Shown: positions 7,161 through 16,676, counted from the stretch's first letter. The stretch is DNA of 64,000 nucleotides from Pollutiaquabacter sp046052345 (GCA_046052345.1 JBJOMN010000022.1:62001-126000); one strand, 5' to 3'. A program made the numbers and translations. The notes: generated from the letters alone by a model not told the origin.

Positions 7161-8444
7161 GTTCATGATCTCCTCGATCTCCTCGACTTCGATGGGAATG
7201 CGCTCCATCAGGTCTGCCGGACCTTTGCCGGTGATGAGGATGTCGTTCTCGATACGGATGCCTAAACCTTCTTCCGGAATGTAGATTCCCGGTTCACAGG
7301 TGAACACCATGCCTGCCTGCATCGGCTCGTACCGGCTGCCGATGTCATGCACATCCAGTCCGAGGAAGTGGGATGTGCCGTGCATGAAATACTTCTTGTA
7401 GAGCGGCTGCTTAGGGTCCTGTTTCTTCACCGCGGCTGCATCCAGCAGTCCGAGCCCGATCAGTTCCTCTTCCATGATGCGGCCGACTTCCTCGTGGTAT
7501 TTCGGAATCGTATTTCCCACCACGAGCATTTTCTTTGCAGCGCGCATGACACGTAGCACCGCATTATAAACGTCGCGCTGTCGCGCAGAGAACTTGCCGC
7601 TTACGGGAATGCTGCGACTGAGGTCCGCTGCATAATTGGCATACTCGGCTCCGAAATCGAGCAATATCACATCACCTTCCTTGCACACCCGGTTGTTGTC
7701 GTTATAGTGCAGGACACACGCGTTGGCACCGCTGGCGATGATCGGAGTATATGCGTGGCCGTTTCCGCGGTTACGGATGAACTCGTGGATGATCTCCGCT
7801 TCAATCTCGTATTCATATACTCCGGGTTTCGTGAAACGGAGCACGCGACGGAACGCCTTGTCGGTGATGTCGCACGCGGTGCGCATCAGCTCGATCTCCG
7901 TATCTGACTTGATAGCGCGCAATTTCGCCATGAGCGGACCGGAACGGTCGTAGGCATGATGGGGATATTTTCCGCGCAGGGAGGCTGCGAAACGCTCGTC
8001 ACGGTAGGGGACTTCTGTCACGAACCGGTCGTTCTCGTTCAGGTTCACATACACCTTTTTTGAGTGATGCATGAGAACCGGCAACATCGCATGGAAATCC
8101 TCCACCCAGTAGACCGACTGTATGCCGGAAGCGGCGCGGGCCTCCTCTTTGGTGTATTTGTGTCCTTCCCATACGGCGATATGCTCGTTGGTCTTTCGCA
8201 CAAAGAGCAGCTCCCGGTATTCGGCAATGGGGTGGTTGGGGGCGAAGACCAGTATCGTCTGCTCCTGATCGATCCCGGTCAGCCAGAAAAGATCCGACTG
8301 CTGTCGGAAAAGGAAATTACCGTCACCGTTACGCGGCATCTCGTCGTTGCTGTTGAAGAACGCGATGGACTGCTCGGGCAATAGCGCGACATACTTCTTA
8401 CGGTTTTCGATGAAAAGCTTCGGGTCGATGGCGGTATATTTCAT
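7131..8444 (-). CDS. pepP: Xaa-Pro aminopeptidase (M24B)
   Basis: Metallopeptidase removing an N-terminal residue ahead of proline. The 437 residues comprise an N-terminal AMP_N-type domain (about 1-170) and a pita-bread M24 catalytic domain. The metal ligands are present: D263 in LLDFGAEYA, D274 in AADLSRSIP, H359 in MHGTSHFLGLDVHD, E384 in CEPGIYIP and E399 in GIRIEND. The last residues SQKSAVGSR are encoded by the ACCGACT heptamer array, which also supplies the TAG stop, so the natural C-terminus has probably been rewritten by the repeat. Cytosolic; no signal peptide. Confidence 0.94.
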   Translation of the reverse strand: MKYTAIDPKLFIENRKKYVALLPEQSIAFFNSNDEMPRNGDGNFLFRQQSDLFWLTGIDQEQTILVFAPNHPIAEYRELLFVRKTNEHIAVWEGHKYTKEEARAASGIQSVYWVEDFHAMLPVLMHHSKKVYVNLNENDRFVTEVPYRDERFAASLRGKYPHHAYDRSGPLMAKLRAIKSDTEIELMRTACDITDKAFRRVLRFTKPGVYEYEIEAEIIHEFIRNRGNGHAYTPIIASGANACVLHYNDNNRVCKEGDVILLDFGAEYANYAADLSRSIPVSGKFSARQRDVYNAVLRVMRAAKKMLVVGNTIPKYHEEVGRIMEEELIGLGLLDAAAVKKQDPKQPLYKKYFMHGTSHFLGLDVHDIGSRYEPMQAGMVFTCEPGIYIPEEGLGIRIENDILITGKGPADLMERIPIEVEEIEEIMNSQKSAVGSR

Positions 8445-8511
8445 GAAGGCTAAGTTAATGAATTAACCCCATTCCTGACGGAAGTCAGCCACGAAAGCGG
8501 CACAGACAACT

Positions 8512-8519
8512 TATCTTCG
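8512..8519 (+). promoter_or_regulatory. -7 box TATCTTCG of rhodanese gene
   Basis: TATCTTCG ends 4 bases before the ATG at 8524, a one-base variant of TAnnTTTG at the same short spacing as thiL and pgk. Confidence 0.5.
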
Positions 8520-8523
8520 CGAC

Positions 8524-8919
8524 ATGAAAAGAATACTGCTGTCCCTCGCCGTCATCGCCACCGTCGTTCTGTCATCCTGCAATTCAGGGTCCGACAATTC
8601 CGCCCTTCGTACTGTTGATGCTGCGGCTTTCCGGCAGCTGGTGGATGCGCACGGGGCCACCGTACTGGACGTGCGACATGCCGGCGAATTTGCAGAAGAT
8701 CATATCGAAGGAGCTGTCAACATCGATGTGGAAGAGCCTGCATTCGGACAGACCATTCAATCGCTGGACAAATCAAAAACCTACTTGGTGTATTGCCGGG
8801 CAGGCCGAAGGGGCATGATCGCAGCGCAACAGATGACCGACGCCGGATTCAAAGACGTCGTAAACCTTGACGGTGGACTGAACTCCTGGGAAGAGCAGGG
8901 ATTCCCGGTCACCAAATAA
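8524..8919 (+). CDS. Rhodanese-like lipoprotein
   Basis: A 131-residue lipoprotein with a single rhodanese domain. The signal peptide ends in a lipobox VLSSC19, so the protein is probably anchored on the periplasmic side. The domain covers about 30-129 with LDVRHAGEFAEDHIEGAVNI and the catalytic loop CRAGRRG starting at C91, so the active cysteine is kept. It could move sulfur or reduce persulfide or oxyanion substrates outside the cytoplasm; the substrate is unknown. It stands alone between pepP and the convergent DUF1501 gene. Confidence 0.88.
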   Translation: MKRILLSLAVIATVVLSSCNSGSDNSALRTVDAAAFRQLVDAHGATVLDVRHAGEFAEDHIEGAVNIDVEEPAFGQTIQSLDKSKTYLVYCRAGRRGMIAAQQMTDAGFKDVVNLDGGLNSWEEQGFPVTK

Positions 8920-8940
8920 TCCCGTTACCGGGAAGATCGC

Positions 8941-10530
8941 TCAGCCGCGTACGACTACCATGCTTTTCACCTGCTGTATGGATTCGTTCTGCAGGCGCAG
9001 GTGGTAGATGCCTGCTGCATGGCCTTCGTTCTCATAATCGACCTCGTACGAGCCCGGGGCAAGTTCTCTGTCGACCAGGGTCCTGATCAACTGTCCTTCC
9101 GGATTGAAGACCTGTACCAGCACGTGGCCGCCTTTTGACACGTACTTTACCGTAGTGCGTGACACGAACGGGTTGGGATAACAGAAGACAAGATTGTCTC
9201 CTGCAGCATCCGAAAACTCATCGATGCCGACGGAGCAGGCAGCGGGGTCTACGATCGGCAGTGTCTGGTAGTTCTGCAGCAGGATCTGTTGCAGATCGTT
9301 GGCAGGGACGCACAGCCACTGGTTGAGGATCGATGCATACACCGAACGGAAGTCGTACTGCATCGGTACGTTATCGTTGACGGTCGCGTTGGCAGGGATC
9401 AGCGGATTACTGCCGATGAGTCCGGGCTGCACCTGTGTGCCGAAAACGAACATCGGAGCTCCGGAACCGTGGTCGGTTCCGGCGCTCGCATTGGATTTGA
9501 TGCGTCGTCCGAATTCAGAGAAGGTCATGCCGATGACACGGTCGCTGATGCTCAGGAACGCCAGATCGTCCATGAAGGCAGCAATTGCATCAGAGACCTT
9601 GCCGAGCAGCGTCGCGTGCGTGCCGATGGCCGTATTGTTCGTATCCGCCTGCAGGCTGTGAGTGTCGAAGCCTCCGAGGCTCACAAGATAAATCCGTGTT
9701 TTCAGTCCGCCTGCGATCAGACGCGCAACGATCTTCAGTTGATCGGCAAGGAGATTGGTGCCGGCCGCAGGATAGGATGACGACTGTTGGGAGACATTCA
9801 GTGCAGCCTGTACGATGACACTGGAGTATGCCTGCGATTGCTGCGTCACCGTGCGGATATAGGTCAGCTCGGTACCGTACCGGTTGTTGGGAGCGGGATC
9901 CTGGATGCCGCTCACCAGGTTGTAGAACTGGTTCGGGTCGCCGATCGTCATGCCCATGCCTGCAGAAGGACCTTGCAGTGCAAGGGACAACGATGTGCCG
10001 ATCTGGATGGCGAGCGGATCAGGCATCGCCGCGTTGGGATATCCGGTAGGATAGTTCGGGTATTCGTAGTTCAGGTAGCGGCCCGCCCACCCGCTGCTCA
10101 GCACCTGGTTGCTGTCGGAACCGGAAAGCCAGATATCGGTTGCCCTGAAATGGGAGAAGTTGGGAGAAGGATAGCTTACGCCCTGTATGACCGACAGATT
10201 GCCGCTGTCGTACAGCTGTCTCATCCCGTTCATGGCAGGATGGAATCCCGTAAGATTGGTGCCGGTAAGCGGCAGTACCTGATTCGACGGGATGAGGATG
10301 TTGGAACGGGCAGCCGAAAGATTGCCGTATTGGTCCAGCGGAATCACGGTATTGAGTCCGTCGTTGCCGCCGTTCAACTGGATCAGCACCAGCACATGAT
10401 CATCGACCGTCGAGGCGGCCAGTGCGTTCATCAGGGGCGACTGCGCGAAAGTACGGAAGGAGAATCCGTTGATCAGCGAGGGTAAAACAGTGGCCGCAGC
10501 GACCTGTTCGAGGAAGGTTCTTCTTTTCAT
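8941..10530 (-). CDS. Exported DUF1501 protein with T9SS sorting domain
   Basis: A 529-residue exported protein of the DUF1501 family (alkaline-phosphatase/sulfatase-like fold). The N-terminus MKRRTFLEQVAAATVLPSLI has a twin-arginine-like motif. The core carries VLIQLNGGNDGLNTVIPLD near 47-66 and FSEFGRRI plus TDHGSGAPMFVFG, the conserved late DUF1501 block. Residues from about 435 form a T9SS type A C-terminal domain (YPNPFVSRTTVKY to GIYHLRLQNESIQQVKSMVV). It starts 10 bases after the DUF1800 gene, a pairing common in Bacteroidota and Planctomycetes. The enzymatic activity is undefined. Confidence 0.9.
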   Translation of the reverse strand: MKRRTFLEQVAAATVLPSLINGFSFRTFAQSPLMNALAASTVDDHVLVLIQLNGGNDGLNTVIPLDQYGNLSAARSNILIPSNQVLPLTGTNLTGFHPAMNGMRQLYDSGNLSVIQGVSYPSPNFSHFRATDIWLSGSDSNQVLSSGWAGRYLNYEYPNYPTGYPNAAMPDPLAIQIGTSLSLALQGPSAGMGMTIGDPNQFYNLVSGIQDPAPNNRYGTELTYIRTVTQQSQAYSSVIVQAALNVSQQSSSYPAAGTNLLADQLKIVARLIAGGLKTRIYLVSLGGFDTHSLQADTNNTAIGTHATLLGKVSDAIAAFMDDLAFLSISDRVIGMTFSEFGRRIKSNASAGTDHGSGAPMFVFGTQVQPGLIGSNPLIPANATVNDNVPMQYDFRSVYASILNQWLCVPANDLQQILLQNYQTLPIVDPAACSVGIDEFSDAAGDNLVFCYPNPFVSRTTVKYVSKGGHVLVQVFNPEGQLIRTLVDRELAPGSYEVDYENEGHAAGIYHLRLQNESIQQVKSMVVVRG

Positions 10531-10540
10531 GGATGCCCTT

Positions 10541-12181
10541 TCAGCTGAGATGATATTCGGCGAGTTTCATGACATAGGAATACATCCCGTTCAACCGTGT
10601 TTCGACGATCATGCGGAAGGTAGGGTCCGACGGATTATTCGTATAGTCATCCCACGCATTGGTCCAATAGTAATTCTGCGTCTGTCCGGAGAGCAGTATG
10701 TTCTTCAGGTAGTCCTTCAGCGTCTGGGAGACGTCGAAACAATAGTGCCTGTCCAGGACCTCCTGGACAAGCAGGTCCGGATCACCGGGCTGGTCCATCG
10801 TCGCGGTGTAGGCGACCGTATCAAACAGGATGGTGAACGCCCCCGAGCTGTATCCGGTGGAGAGCATCCGGTCTACGAATACACTGCGCGCAGGAAGGGT
10901 GGATGCATTGATCCACAATTCGTGGTACTGAGGAGCGGAGTAGTAGGCCGGCCAGCCTGCCACATCCGGAGGATCGCCGATGATCTGCCCCATGGTTCCT
11001 GCTTGCGTATGGATGCGCTGCCAAAGGGTGTATTGCTCCAACGGATCAGTACCTGAAGGAAAGGACACCTCGAAATCCCTGCAAAGACCGACTGCGAAAT
11101 CCACCGGAGGCTTGATGATGGCGCCCCTGTTGGCCATGTCGTAGAAATGCTCGCTGCTCAGCAAGGCCTGCAGCACCGGTAGCAATTCGTAGTTGTTGTT
11201 GCGGAAAATGACGGCCAGCGGCTGTATTACATCCGTTTCGGCAGCGGCATCGATCGAGTAATAGACGAAATGCCGGTAGATCTTCCTGCAGATGTTCAGT
11301 GCCACTTCCGGGCGGGCGAAAATCATGTTGAGCAGGTCGTCCAGCTCGTTGGCTCCCGCAGCGCCGGTCTGTCCGTAGATGACCGTATTATTGTAATACG
11401 CGGAGAACTGTTTGTTGCCTGTATCGTGTCTCAGCGAATCGAAGTAAGAGGTGCCGGTCAGGAAGTTGATCCTGTATCCTGTCAAAACCCGGGCGGCGGC
11501 CTGGACATCGTCCTCGGTATAATACGGTAAGCCCGAACTGTCTTTGCCGACTGTGAAAAGCTCCTGAAGTTCCCTTCCGTAGTTCTCGTCAGGAGCCGTG
11601 GCGCTGTTCAGATAGCCGTTCAGGTAACGGAGCATGGCAGGATCCAATGTTATGGCCCTTGTAAGATCCTTGTAATTACCAAGGGCATACTGGCGCAGCG
11701 TGGCCAGGTACGTGTAGGCATAGCGGGCGTCAAAGACCCCTGCAATCTCGACAACGAAAATGCTGTGCAGGAGTAAGACCATCCGTTCGCGCACGGAGCG
11801 GCCGGGATCGATCATCAGTCCGGTCCACCAGGCGCGCAGGGAATTCCGACGGGCGGCATTGGCTGTCGCGTCGTACGGTGCGTTCACCCACGTCTGTCCG
11901 AAGGGCACATTCGGATCGTTGTAGGTGGCGGAGTTCACATACAGCGGCGGAGAGGGGACGGATGAGGGCGGAGTAAGCAGTTCTGCGACGGATGCCGCCA
12001 TACCTTGCTGAAGGAAATAGTTACAGTCGGATTTATTCGCACCGAAAACCGTCCGGCGTAACAGGTGCTTTACTTCTGACAACGTCCAGGGACCGGTATA
12101 GGGAGCGAGACCGGTGAAGGTGCGTGGCGCAGGGGATGTTCCGGTTTCCTGCCGGCCGGTGAGGAAGTCGCGTCGGTTCAT
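10541..12181 (-). CDS. DUF1800 family protein
   Basis: A 546-residue DUF1800 protein, upstream partner of the DUF1501 gene in one operon. Family features are the N-terminal WTLSEVKHLLRRTVFGA (about 52-68), WWTGLMIDPGRSVRERMVLL near 114-133, the block YGRELQELFTVG, and PPDVAGWPAYYS late in the protein. It opens with an RR motif (MNRRDFLTG) but lacks an obvious hydrophobic signal after it, so export, if any, is uncertain and could depend on its partner. No T9SS domain is present. Function unknown. Confidence 0.9.
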   Translation of the reverse strand: MNRRDFLTGRQETGTSPAPRTFTGLAPYTGPWTLSEVKHLLRRTVFGANKSDCNYFLQQGMAASVAELLTPPSSVPSPPLYVNSATYNDPNVPFGQTWVNAPYDATANAARRNSLRAWWTGLMIDPGRSVRERMVLLLHSIFVVEIAGVFDARYAYTYLATLRQYALGNYKDLTRAITLDPAMLRYLNGYLNSATAPDENYGRELQELFTVGKDSSGLPYYTEDDVQAAARVLTGYRINFLTGTSYFDSLRHDTGNKQFSAYYNNTVIYGQTGAAGANELDDLLNMIFARPEVALNICRKIYRHFVYYSIDAAAETDVIQPLAVIFRNNNYELLPVLQALLSSEHFYDMANRGAIIKPPVDFAVGLCRDFEVSFPSGTDPLEQYTLWQRIHTQAGTMGQIIGDPPDVAGWPAYYSAPQYHELWINASTLPARSVFVDRMLSTGYSSGAFTILFDTVAYTATMDQPGDPDLLVQEVLDRHYCFDVSQTLKDYLKNILLSGQTQNYYWTNAWDDYTNNPSDPTFRMIVETRLNGMYSYVMKLAEYHLS

Positions 12182-12330
12182 GGTAGGGTCCCGTTGTATG
12201 GGTGGAATTAAAGTTAAGAAAATATGTACTAGCTGCCGCTACCGGTTTCTGACGCAGTGTCTCAACTATAGTTTAACAATAGCCGGCATTATTCATATTC
12301 TTGATGTAATTTGCCTCAAAATCCTACACC

Positions 12331-13251
12331 ATGACCGTTCTTATTCTTTCCCTGATCACACTTTTTCTGATCGTCCTTTCGGTAACCACCGTCCAGCAGG
12401 GGACCGTCGCCGTGACCACCGTGTTCGGTAAATATTACCGGGTCCTTCCTCCCGGTTTGAATTTCAAGATCCCGCTCATTGAAGTGGTGTTCCGTAAGAT
12501 CTCCATCCAGAACCGGTCGACCGAACTGGGTTTCCAGGCGGTTACGGTCGATCAGGCGAACGTGAACTTCACCGCGATGTTGCTGTATGCCGTACTGAAC
12601 AACCAGGAAGAGACCATCAAGAACGTCGCCTTCAAATTCGTGAACGAACAGAACTTCATGGCCGCACTCGTGCGGTCCATCGAAGGTTCCGTACGCGCCT
12701 ACGTCGCGACGAAAAAGCAGGCCGAAGTGCTCTCTCTGCGTCGCGACATCGTGGAAGCGGTCAAAGACCAGCTCGACCAGACGTTAGAGTCATGGGGATA
12801 TCACCTGATCGATCTTCAGCTGAACGACATCACCTTCGACGAAGAAGTGATGCGTTCCATGGCCAAGGTCGTCGCCTCGAACAACCTGAAGGCGGCAGCG
12901 GAGAACGAAGGCCAGGCCTTGCTCATCACCAAGACGAAGGCTGCGGAAGCAGAAGGCAACGCCATCAAGATCGCCGCCCAGGCGGAGAAGGAAGCGGCCC
13001 AGCTGCGGGGTCAGGGTGTGGCGCTCTTCCGTGAGGAAGTGGCGAAGGGAATGAGCCATGCCGCCAAGATGATGCAGGATTCCAACCTTGACGCCTCACT
13101 CATCCTGTTCAGCATGTGGACGGAATCGGTGAAGAACTTCGCCGAGCATGGAAAAGGAAACGTGATTTTCCTGGACGGTTCTGCGCAAGGCATGGACAAA
13201 ACCCTGAAGGAGATGATGGCGATCGGAAGACTGGATGTGAATGCGAAGTGA
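12331..13251 (+). CDS. SPFH/prohibitin family membrane protein
   Basis: A 306-residue SPFH-domain protein (stomatin/prohibitin/HflK group). An N-terminal membrane segment (about 2-20) is followed by the SPFH domain beginning VQQGTVAVTTVFGKYYRVLP and PGLNFKIPLIEVVFRKIS. A helical region rich in Ala, Glu and Lys (AAENEGQALLITKTKAAEAE, about 190-245) resembles the flotillin/prohibitin coiled coil. Such proteins form membrane-bound oligomeric rings and often control proteases, but no FtsH or NfeD gene lies next to it. Divergent from the DUF1800 gene. Subfamily uncertain. Confidence 0.9.
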   Translation: MTVLILSLITLFLIVLSVTTVQQGTVAVTTVFGKYYRVLPPGLNFKIPLIEVVFRKISIQNRSTELGFQAVTVDQANVNFTAMLLYAVLNNQEETIKNVAFKFVNEQNFMAALVRSIEGSVRAYVATKKQAEVLSLRRDIVEAVKDQLDQTLESWGYHLIDLQLNDITFDEEVMRSMAKVVASNNLKAAAENEGQALLITKTKAAEAEGNAIKIAAQAEKEAAQLRGQGVALFREEVAKGMSHAAKMMQDSNLDASLILFSMWTESVKNFAEHGKGNVIFLDGSAQGMDKTLKEMMAIGRLDVNAK

Positions 13252-13499
13252 GTCAGACCGGGCCGAGTGACGGGCTATTTGTTTCCGGGTTTTCCTTTTT
13301 CAGGCGTCACTGTCGTCTTCGCATTGATTACGCTGATGTGATCAAACTCCCTGCGACAATCTGCAACGATTTCACCGGACAACAGCCTCCGGGAGCTTGA
13401 ATGCAGGCCATTAGATTCCCCGGTGCTGCCTGTGGCATATTTAAGAGATGGAGAGGGTTGTGATCGCTTAGGTCATACGGCACTCCTCACGGGTACGTG

Positions 13500-15326
13500 T
13501 CACTTGAAGGCCTGCAAATCATACAACCGCCGGTACGATCCGTCTACGGCGACGAGTTCCTCGTGCTTCCCGCGTTCGATGATTTTTCCTTTCTCCATCA
13601 CGATGATCTCGTCGGCGTGGCGGATGGTGGATAAGCGGTGTGCGATCACCAATGTAGTCCGGTTTTCCATCAGGCGTGTCAGCGCATCCTGCACCAAGCG
13701 TTCGCTCTCGGTGTCCAACGCGGAAGTCGCTTCGTCGAGGATGAGTATCGGCGGGTTCTTCAGCACCGCACGGGCGATACTGATTCGCTGACGCTGTCCG
13801 CCGCTGAGCCGTCCTCCCCTGTCACCGATGTTCGTCCGGTACCCTTCCGGCAGTGACATGATGAACTCGTGGGCGTTCGCGATCTTTGCCGCTGCAATCA
13901 CCTCCTCCTCGCGTGCATCGGGCATTCCGAAGGCGATGTTGTTGAAGACGGTGTCGTTGAAAAGGATGCTCTCCTGGGAAACGATTCCCATGAGACGGCG
14001 GAGATCGGAAAGCTTGACATCACGGATGTCGTGGCCGTCGATGCGTATCGCACCGATTTCGATATCGTAAAAACGGGGCAGCAGATCGGCAAGCGTGGTC
14101 TTCCCGGAACCGCTTTGTCCCACCAGCGCGACCGTCTTCCCCTTTTCGATGTTCAGCCTGATATCCCGAAGTACCCAGCCGTGTGTGTCCCTGAGATATG
14201 CGAAGGATACGTTATCGTATTCGATGGAGTGGCCGAAGGAGGTCAGGGACAATGCGTCGGCACGGTCGGTGATGGTGTTCTCTGCATCCAGTATGCTGTT
14301 GATCCGCTCGGCGGAAGCGAGTCCCTTCTGTACATTCGAGTAGGCATCCGTGAAGGCCTTGGCAGGAGGAATCAGTTGTGAAAAAATGGCGATGAAGGCG
14401 ATGAACACGGAGGGCTCCAGCGAGTGGTCCTCGGAGAGGACGAGATGGCCGCCGAAATACATGACCGTCACCAGAACGGCCGCACCCATGAACTCGCTCA
14501 GCGGCGAACTCAGGTCGCGCTTGCGATAGAGACGGATCATGAGTTGCCGGTACCTGTCGTTCACGGCTTTGAAGCGGGCGGAAGTGAACAGCTCGGCCGT
14601 GAACGCACGGATGATCCGCAGTCCGCCAAGGGTCTCTTCGATGTTCGAAACAAGGGTCCCCATCTGTGCGGCGCTCTTGGCGGATGTCCTGCGAAGGCTC
14701 TTCCCGATCTGTCCGATCAGCAATCCGGCGACCGGCAGGAGGATGAAGACGAAGAGCGCCAGCTGCGGACTCATGAGCACCATCGTCGTAAGGAATAACG
14801 TCACGGTGATGGGTTCACGGAAGACCACCTCGAGCGACTGCATGATGCTCCATTCTATTTCCTGGACATCGCTGGTCATACGCGCCATCAGGTCGCCTTT
14901 GCGTTCGTTCGAGAAATAGGAGAAGGGCAACAGCAATATCTTATCATACATGCGATTGCGTAAGTCGCGGACCACGCCGTTCCGGATCGGAGCCATGAAA
15001 TACATGCCGAGATATCGGAAGAGGTTCTTGAGGAAGAACATCACCACCACCAGCAGCGAGATGAGTGTCAGCGCTTGCAGCTGTCCGTGAACGGCGATGT
15101 ATTGCGAAAGGTGGTAGTTGAAATTGTTCAGCAGCACTTTCACGGAGAAGCTCCATGGCAACAACGTATAGGAGGTATCCTGATTGAAGAGCACATTCAG
15201 GAACGGTGCCACCATCGTGAGTGAAAAAAGCGAAAAGACGACGGACAGGATGTTGCAGGCGATGTTGAGCGCAGCGTAGCCTTTGTAGGAACGGATAAGA
15301 CCAAGCAGCTGCAGGTAGTTTTTCAC
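13500..15326 (-). CDS. ABC exporter, MsbA-like (TMD-NBD half transporter)
   Basis: A 608-residue half-transporter with six membrane segments (about 1-330) fused to an ATPase domain. Walker A is VGQSGSGKTTLADLL, the signature is LSGGQRQRISIARA and Walker B is PPILILDEATSALD. Size and sequence fit lipid A/multidrug exporters of the MsbA/BmrA type; the substrate cannot be fixed. The longest frame starts at 15380, but a TATCTTTG box at 15338-15331 lies inside that extension and GTG 15326 opens VKNYLQLLGLIRSYKGY, the usual start in relatives, so GTG is chosen. Divergent from rbfA. Confidence 0.9.
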   Translation of the reverse strand: MKNYLQLLGLIRSYKGYAALNIACNILSVVFSLFSLTMVAPFLNVLFNQDTSYTLLPWSFSVKVLLNNFNYHLSQYIAVHGQLQALTLISLLVVVMFFLKNLFRYLGMYFMAPIRNGVVRDLRNRMYDKILLLPFSYFSNERKGDLMARMTSDVQEIEWSIMQSLEVVFREPITVTLFLTTMVLMSPQLALFVFILLPVAGLLIGQIGKSLRRTSAKSAAQMGTLVSNIEETLGGLRIIRAFTAELFTSARFKAVNDRYRQLMIRLYRKRDLSSPLSEFMGAAVLVTVMYFGGHLVLSEDHSLEPSVFIAFIAIFSQLIPPAKAFTDAYSNVQKGLASAERINSILDAENTITDRADALSLTSFGHSIEYDNVSFAYLRDTHGWVLRDIRLNIEKGKTVALVGQSGSGKTTLADLLPRFYDIEIGAIRIDGHDIRDVKLSDLRRLMGIVSQESILFNDTVFNNIAFGMPDAREEEVIAAAKIANAHEFIMSLPEGYRTNIGDRGGRLSGGQRQRISIARAVLKNPPILILDEATSALDTESERLVQDALTRLMENRTTLVIAHRLSTIRHADEIIVMEKGKIIERGKHEELVAVDGSYRRLYDLQAFK

Positions 15327-15330
15327 GGAC

Positions 15331-15338
15331 CAAAGATA
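15331..15338 (-). promoter_or_regulatory. -7 box TATCTTTG of the ABC exporter
   Basis: TATCTTTG on the minus strand ends 4 bases before the GTG at 15326. It rules against the longer start at 15380. Confidence 0.55.
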
Positions 15339-15403
15339 GGCATTCCGAAGTCGACGGTCGGAGGACCGCCTCCGATACAAGGGCCTTTATCGCTTAAAAA
15401 AGC

Positions 15404-15411
15404 TATCTTCG
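15404..15411 (+). promoter_or_regulatory. -7 box TATCTTCG of rbfA
   Basis: TATCTTCG ends 6 bases before the rbfA ATG at 15418. It faces away from the ABC-exporter box in a 91-base divergent gap. Confidence 0.5.
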
Positions 15412-15417
15412 CAGACC

Positions 15418-15819
15418 ATGGATTCGACCCGACAGCAGAAATACGCACGCCTGATCCAGAAGGAGATAGGTACGATTTTCCAACGGAAAGGCCCCGATTA
15501 TTACGGAAGGGCCTTTGTGACCGTAACCGGAGCCAAGGTAAGTCCCGATCTGGGTCTGGCCTACATCTATCTGAGCGTCTTCGGCAGCAAAGATGCTCAG
15601 TCGGTCGTGGACCAGATCTCCTCCCATAACAAAGAGATCCGTCGGGATCTTGGCAACAAGATCCGTCATCAGGCCCGCATCATCCCCGATTTGAGATTCT
15701 TCCTCGATGAAACGCTCGACTATGCCGAGCGCATCAACAAACTGCTGGAAGAAACCCGAAAGCAGGAAAACGGAAACTCCGGTGACGCGGAAGCAGATAC
15801 CCAAGAGCCCGGATCCTGA
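15418..15819 (+). CDS. rbfA: Ribosome-binding factor A
   Basis: 30S maturation factor that binds near the 5' end of 16S rRNA. The 133-residue protein has the single KH-like RbfA domain: QQKYARLIQKEIGTIFQRKG, VTVTGAKVSPDLGLAYIYLS (48-67) and the late block IRHQARIIPDLRFFLDETLD (about 82-101), then an acidic, polar tail. Length and order are normal. It heads a co-directional set with a methyltransferase and a LolC/E permease, the rbfA-lolE type of linkage common in Bacteroidota. Confidence 0.95.
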   Translation: MDSTRQQKYARLIQKEIGTIFQRKGPDYYGRAFVTVTGAKVSPDLGLAYIYLSVFGSKDAQSVVDQISSHNKEIRRDLGNKIRHQARIIPDLRFFLDETLDYAERINKLLEETRKQENGNSGDAEADTQEPGS

Positions 15820-15863
15820 TGATTCAACCGATCTCCGCAATCCTCCGCTAACGAACCTTCACC

Positions 15864-16676
15864 ATGCAATACGATCCGATCAAACGGTCCCTGGGCAACG
15901 TCTTCAACCGTACGCCGTTCTTGCGAAAGACCTTTTACCGCCTGCTGGACCTGTTGCTGCTGCGTGCGTGGCATGTGCACAAGGAGCTGCGTTCGCTGAA
16001 AGGCGAACTTTCTTCCAAAGGTGAAGTCAACGTACTGGACGCCGGCGCCGGTTTCGGTCAGTACACCTTCTGGCTTAACCGAAAACACCCTGCCTGGAAT
16101 ATCCTGGCTATTGATGTCAAGGAGGAGCAGGTGGCGGACTGCAACAATTTCTTCCGGCAGATCGGTAGCCCTAACGTCCGTTTCGAAGTAGGCGATCTGA
16201 CCACCTATGTGAAGCCCGATACCTACGACCTGGTCGTGTGCGTGGACGTCATGGAACACATCGAGCCGGACGTGCAGGTCTTCAGGAATTATCATGCATC
16301 GATGAAGAAGGGCGGAGTGCTGGTGATATCCACGCCCTCCGACCAAGGGGGGAGCGACGTGCATGGAGAAGGCGAGTCCTCTTTCATCGAAGAACACGTC
16401 CGGGACGGATACAATATCCGGGAGATCGAAGAGAAACTCCGATCAGCCGGCTTCTCGCGGGTGGAGGCCCGTTACCAGTACGGTACTCCCGGAAAGATCT
16501 CGTGGAGACTTTCCATGAAATATCCTATACAACTTCTGGGTGTCACGAAGCTGTTCTTCGTGGTCATCCCTTTCTACTACTTGCTCGTGTATCCGTTCGC
16601 CTATCTCTTGAACTGGCTGGATGTATCGATGACCCATCCTACCGGCACAGGACTCATCGTCAAGGCTTGGAAGTGA
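15864..16676 (+). CDS. Class I SAM-dependent methyltransferase
   Basis: A 270-residue class I methyltransferase. Motif I is VLDAGAGFGQYTFWL (about 56-70), the acidic motif II is LAIDVKEEQV, and DLVVCVDVMEHIEPD is motif IV with post-motif. After the Rossmann domain a hydrophobic stretch VTKLFFVVIPFYYLLVYPFA (about 229-248) suggests membrane association. The substrate is unknown; position between rbfA and the LolC/E gene may hint at a lipid or envelope small molecule, but this is only inference. Confidence 0.88.
   Translation: MQYDPIKRSLGNVFNRTPFLRKTFYRLLDLLLLRAWHVHKELRSLKGELSSKGEVNVLDAGAGFGQYTFWLNRKHPAWNILAIDVKEEQVADCNNFFRQIGSPNVRFEVGDLTTYVKPDTYDLVVCVDVMEHIEPDVQVFRNYHASMKKGGVLVISTPSDQGGSDVHGEGESSFIEEHVRDGYNIREIEEKLRSAGFSRVEARYQYGTPGKISWRLSMKYPIQLLGVTKLFFVVIPFYYLLVYPFAYLLNWLDVSMTHPTGTGLIVKAWK

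Noticed and set aside
13252..13499. Possible small gene or RNA between the SPFH and ABC-exporter genes
   Set aside because: No start with a promoter box, no conserved motif, no strong hairpin followed by T run; nothing I can support in these 248 bases.
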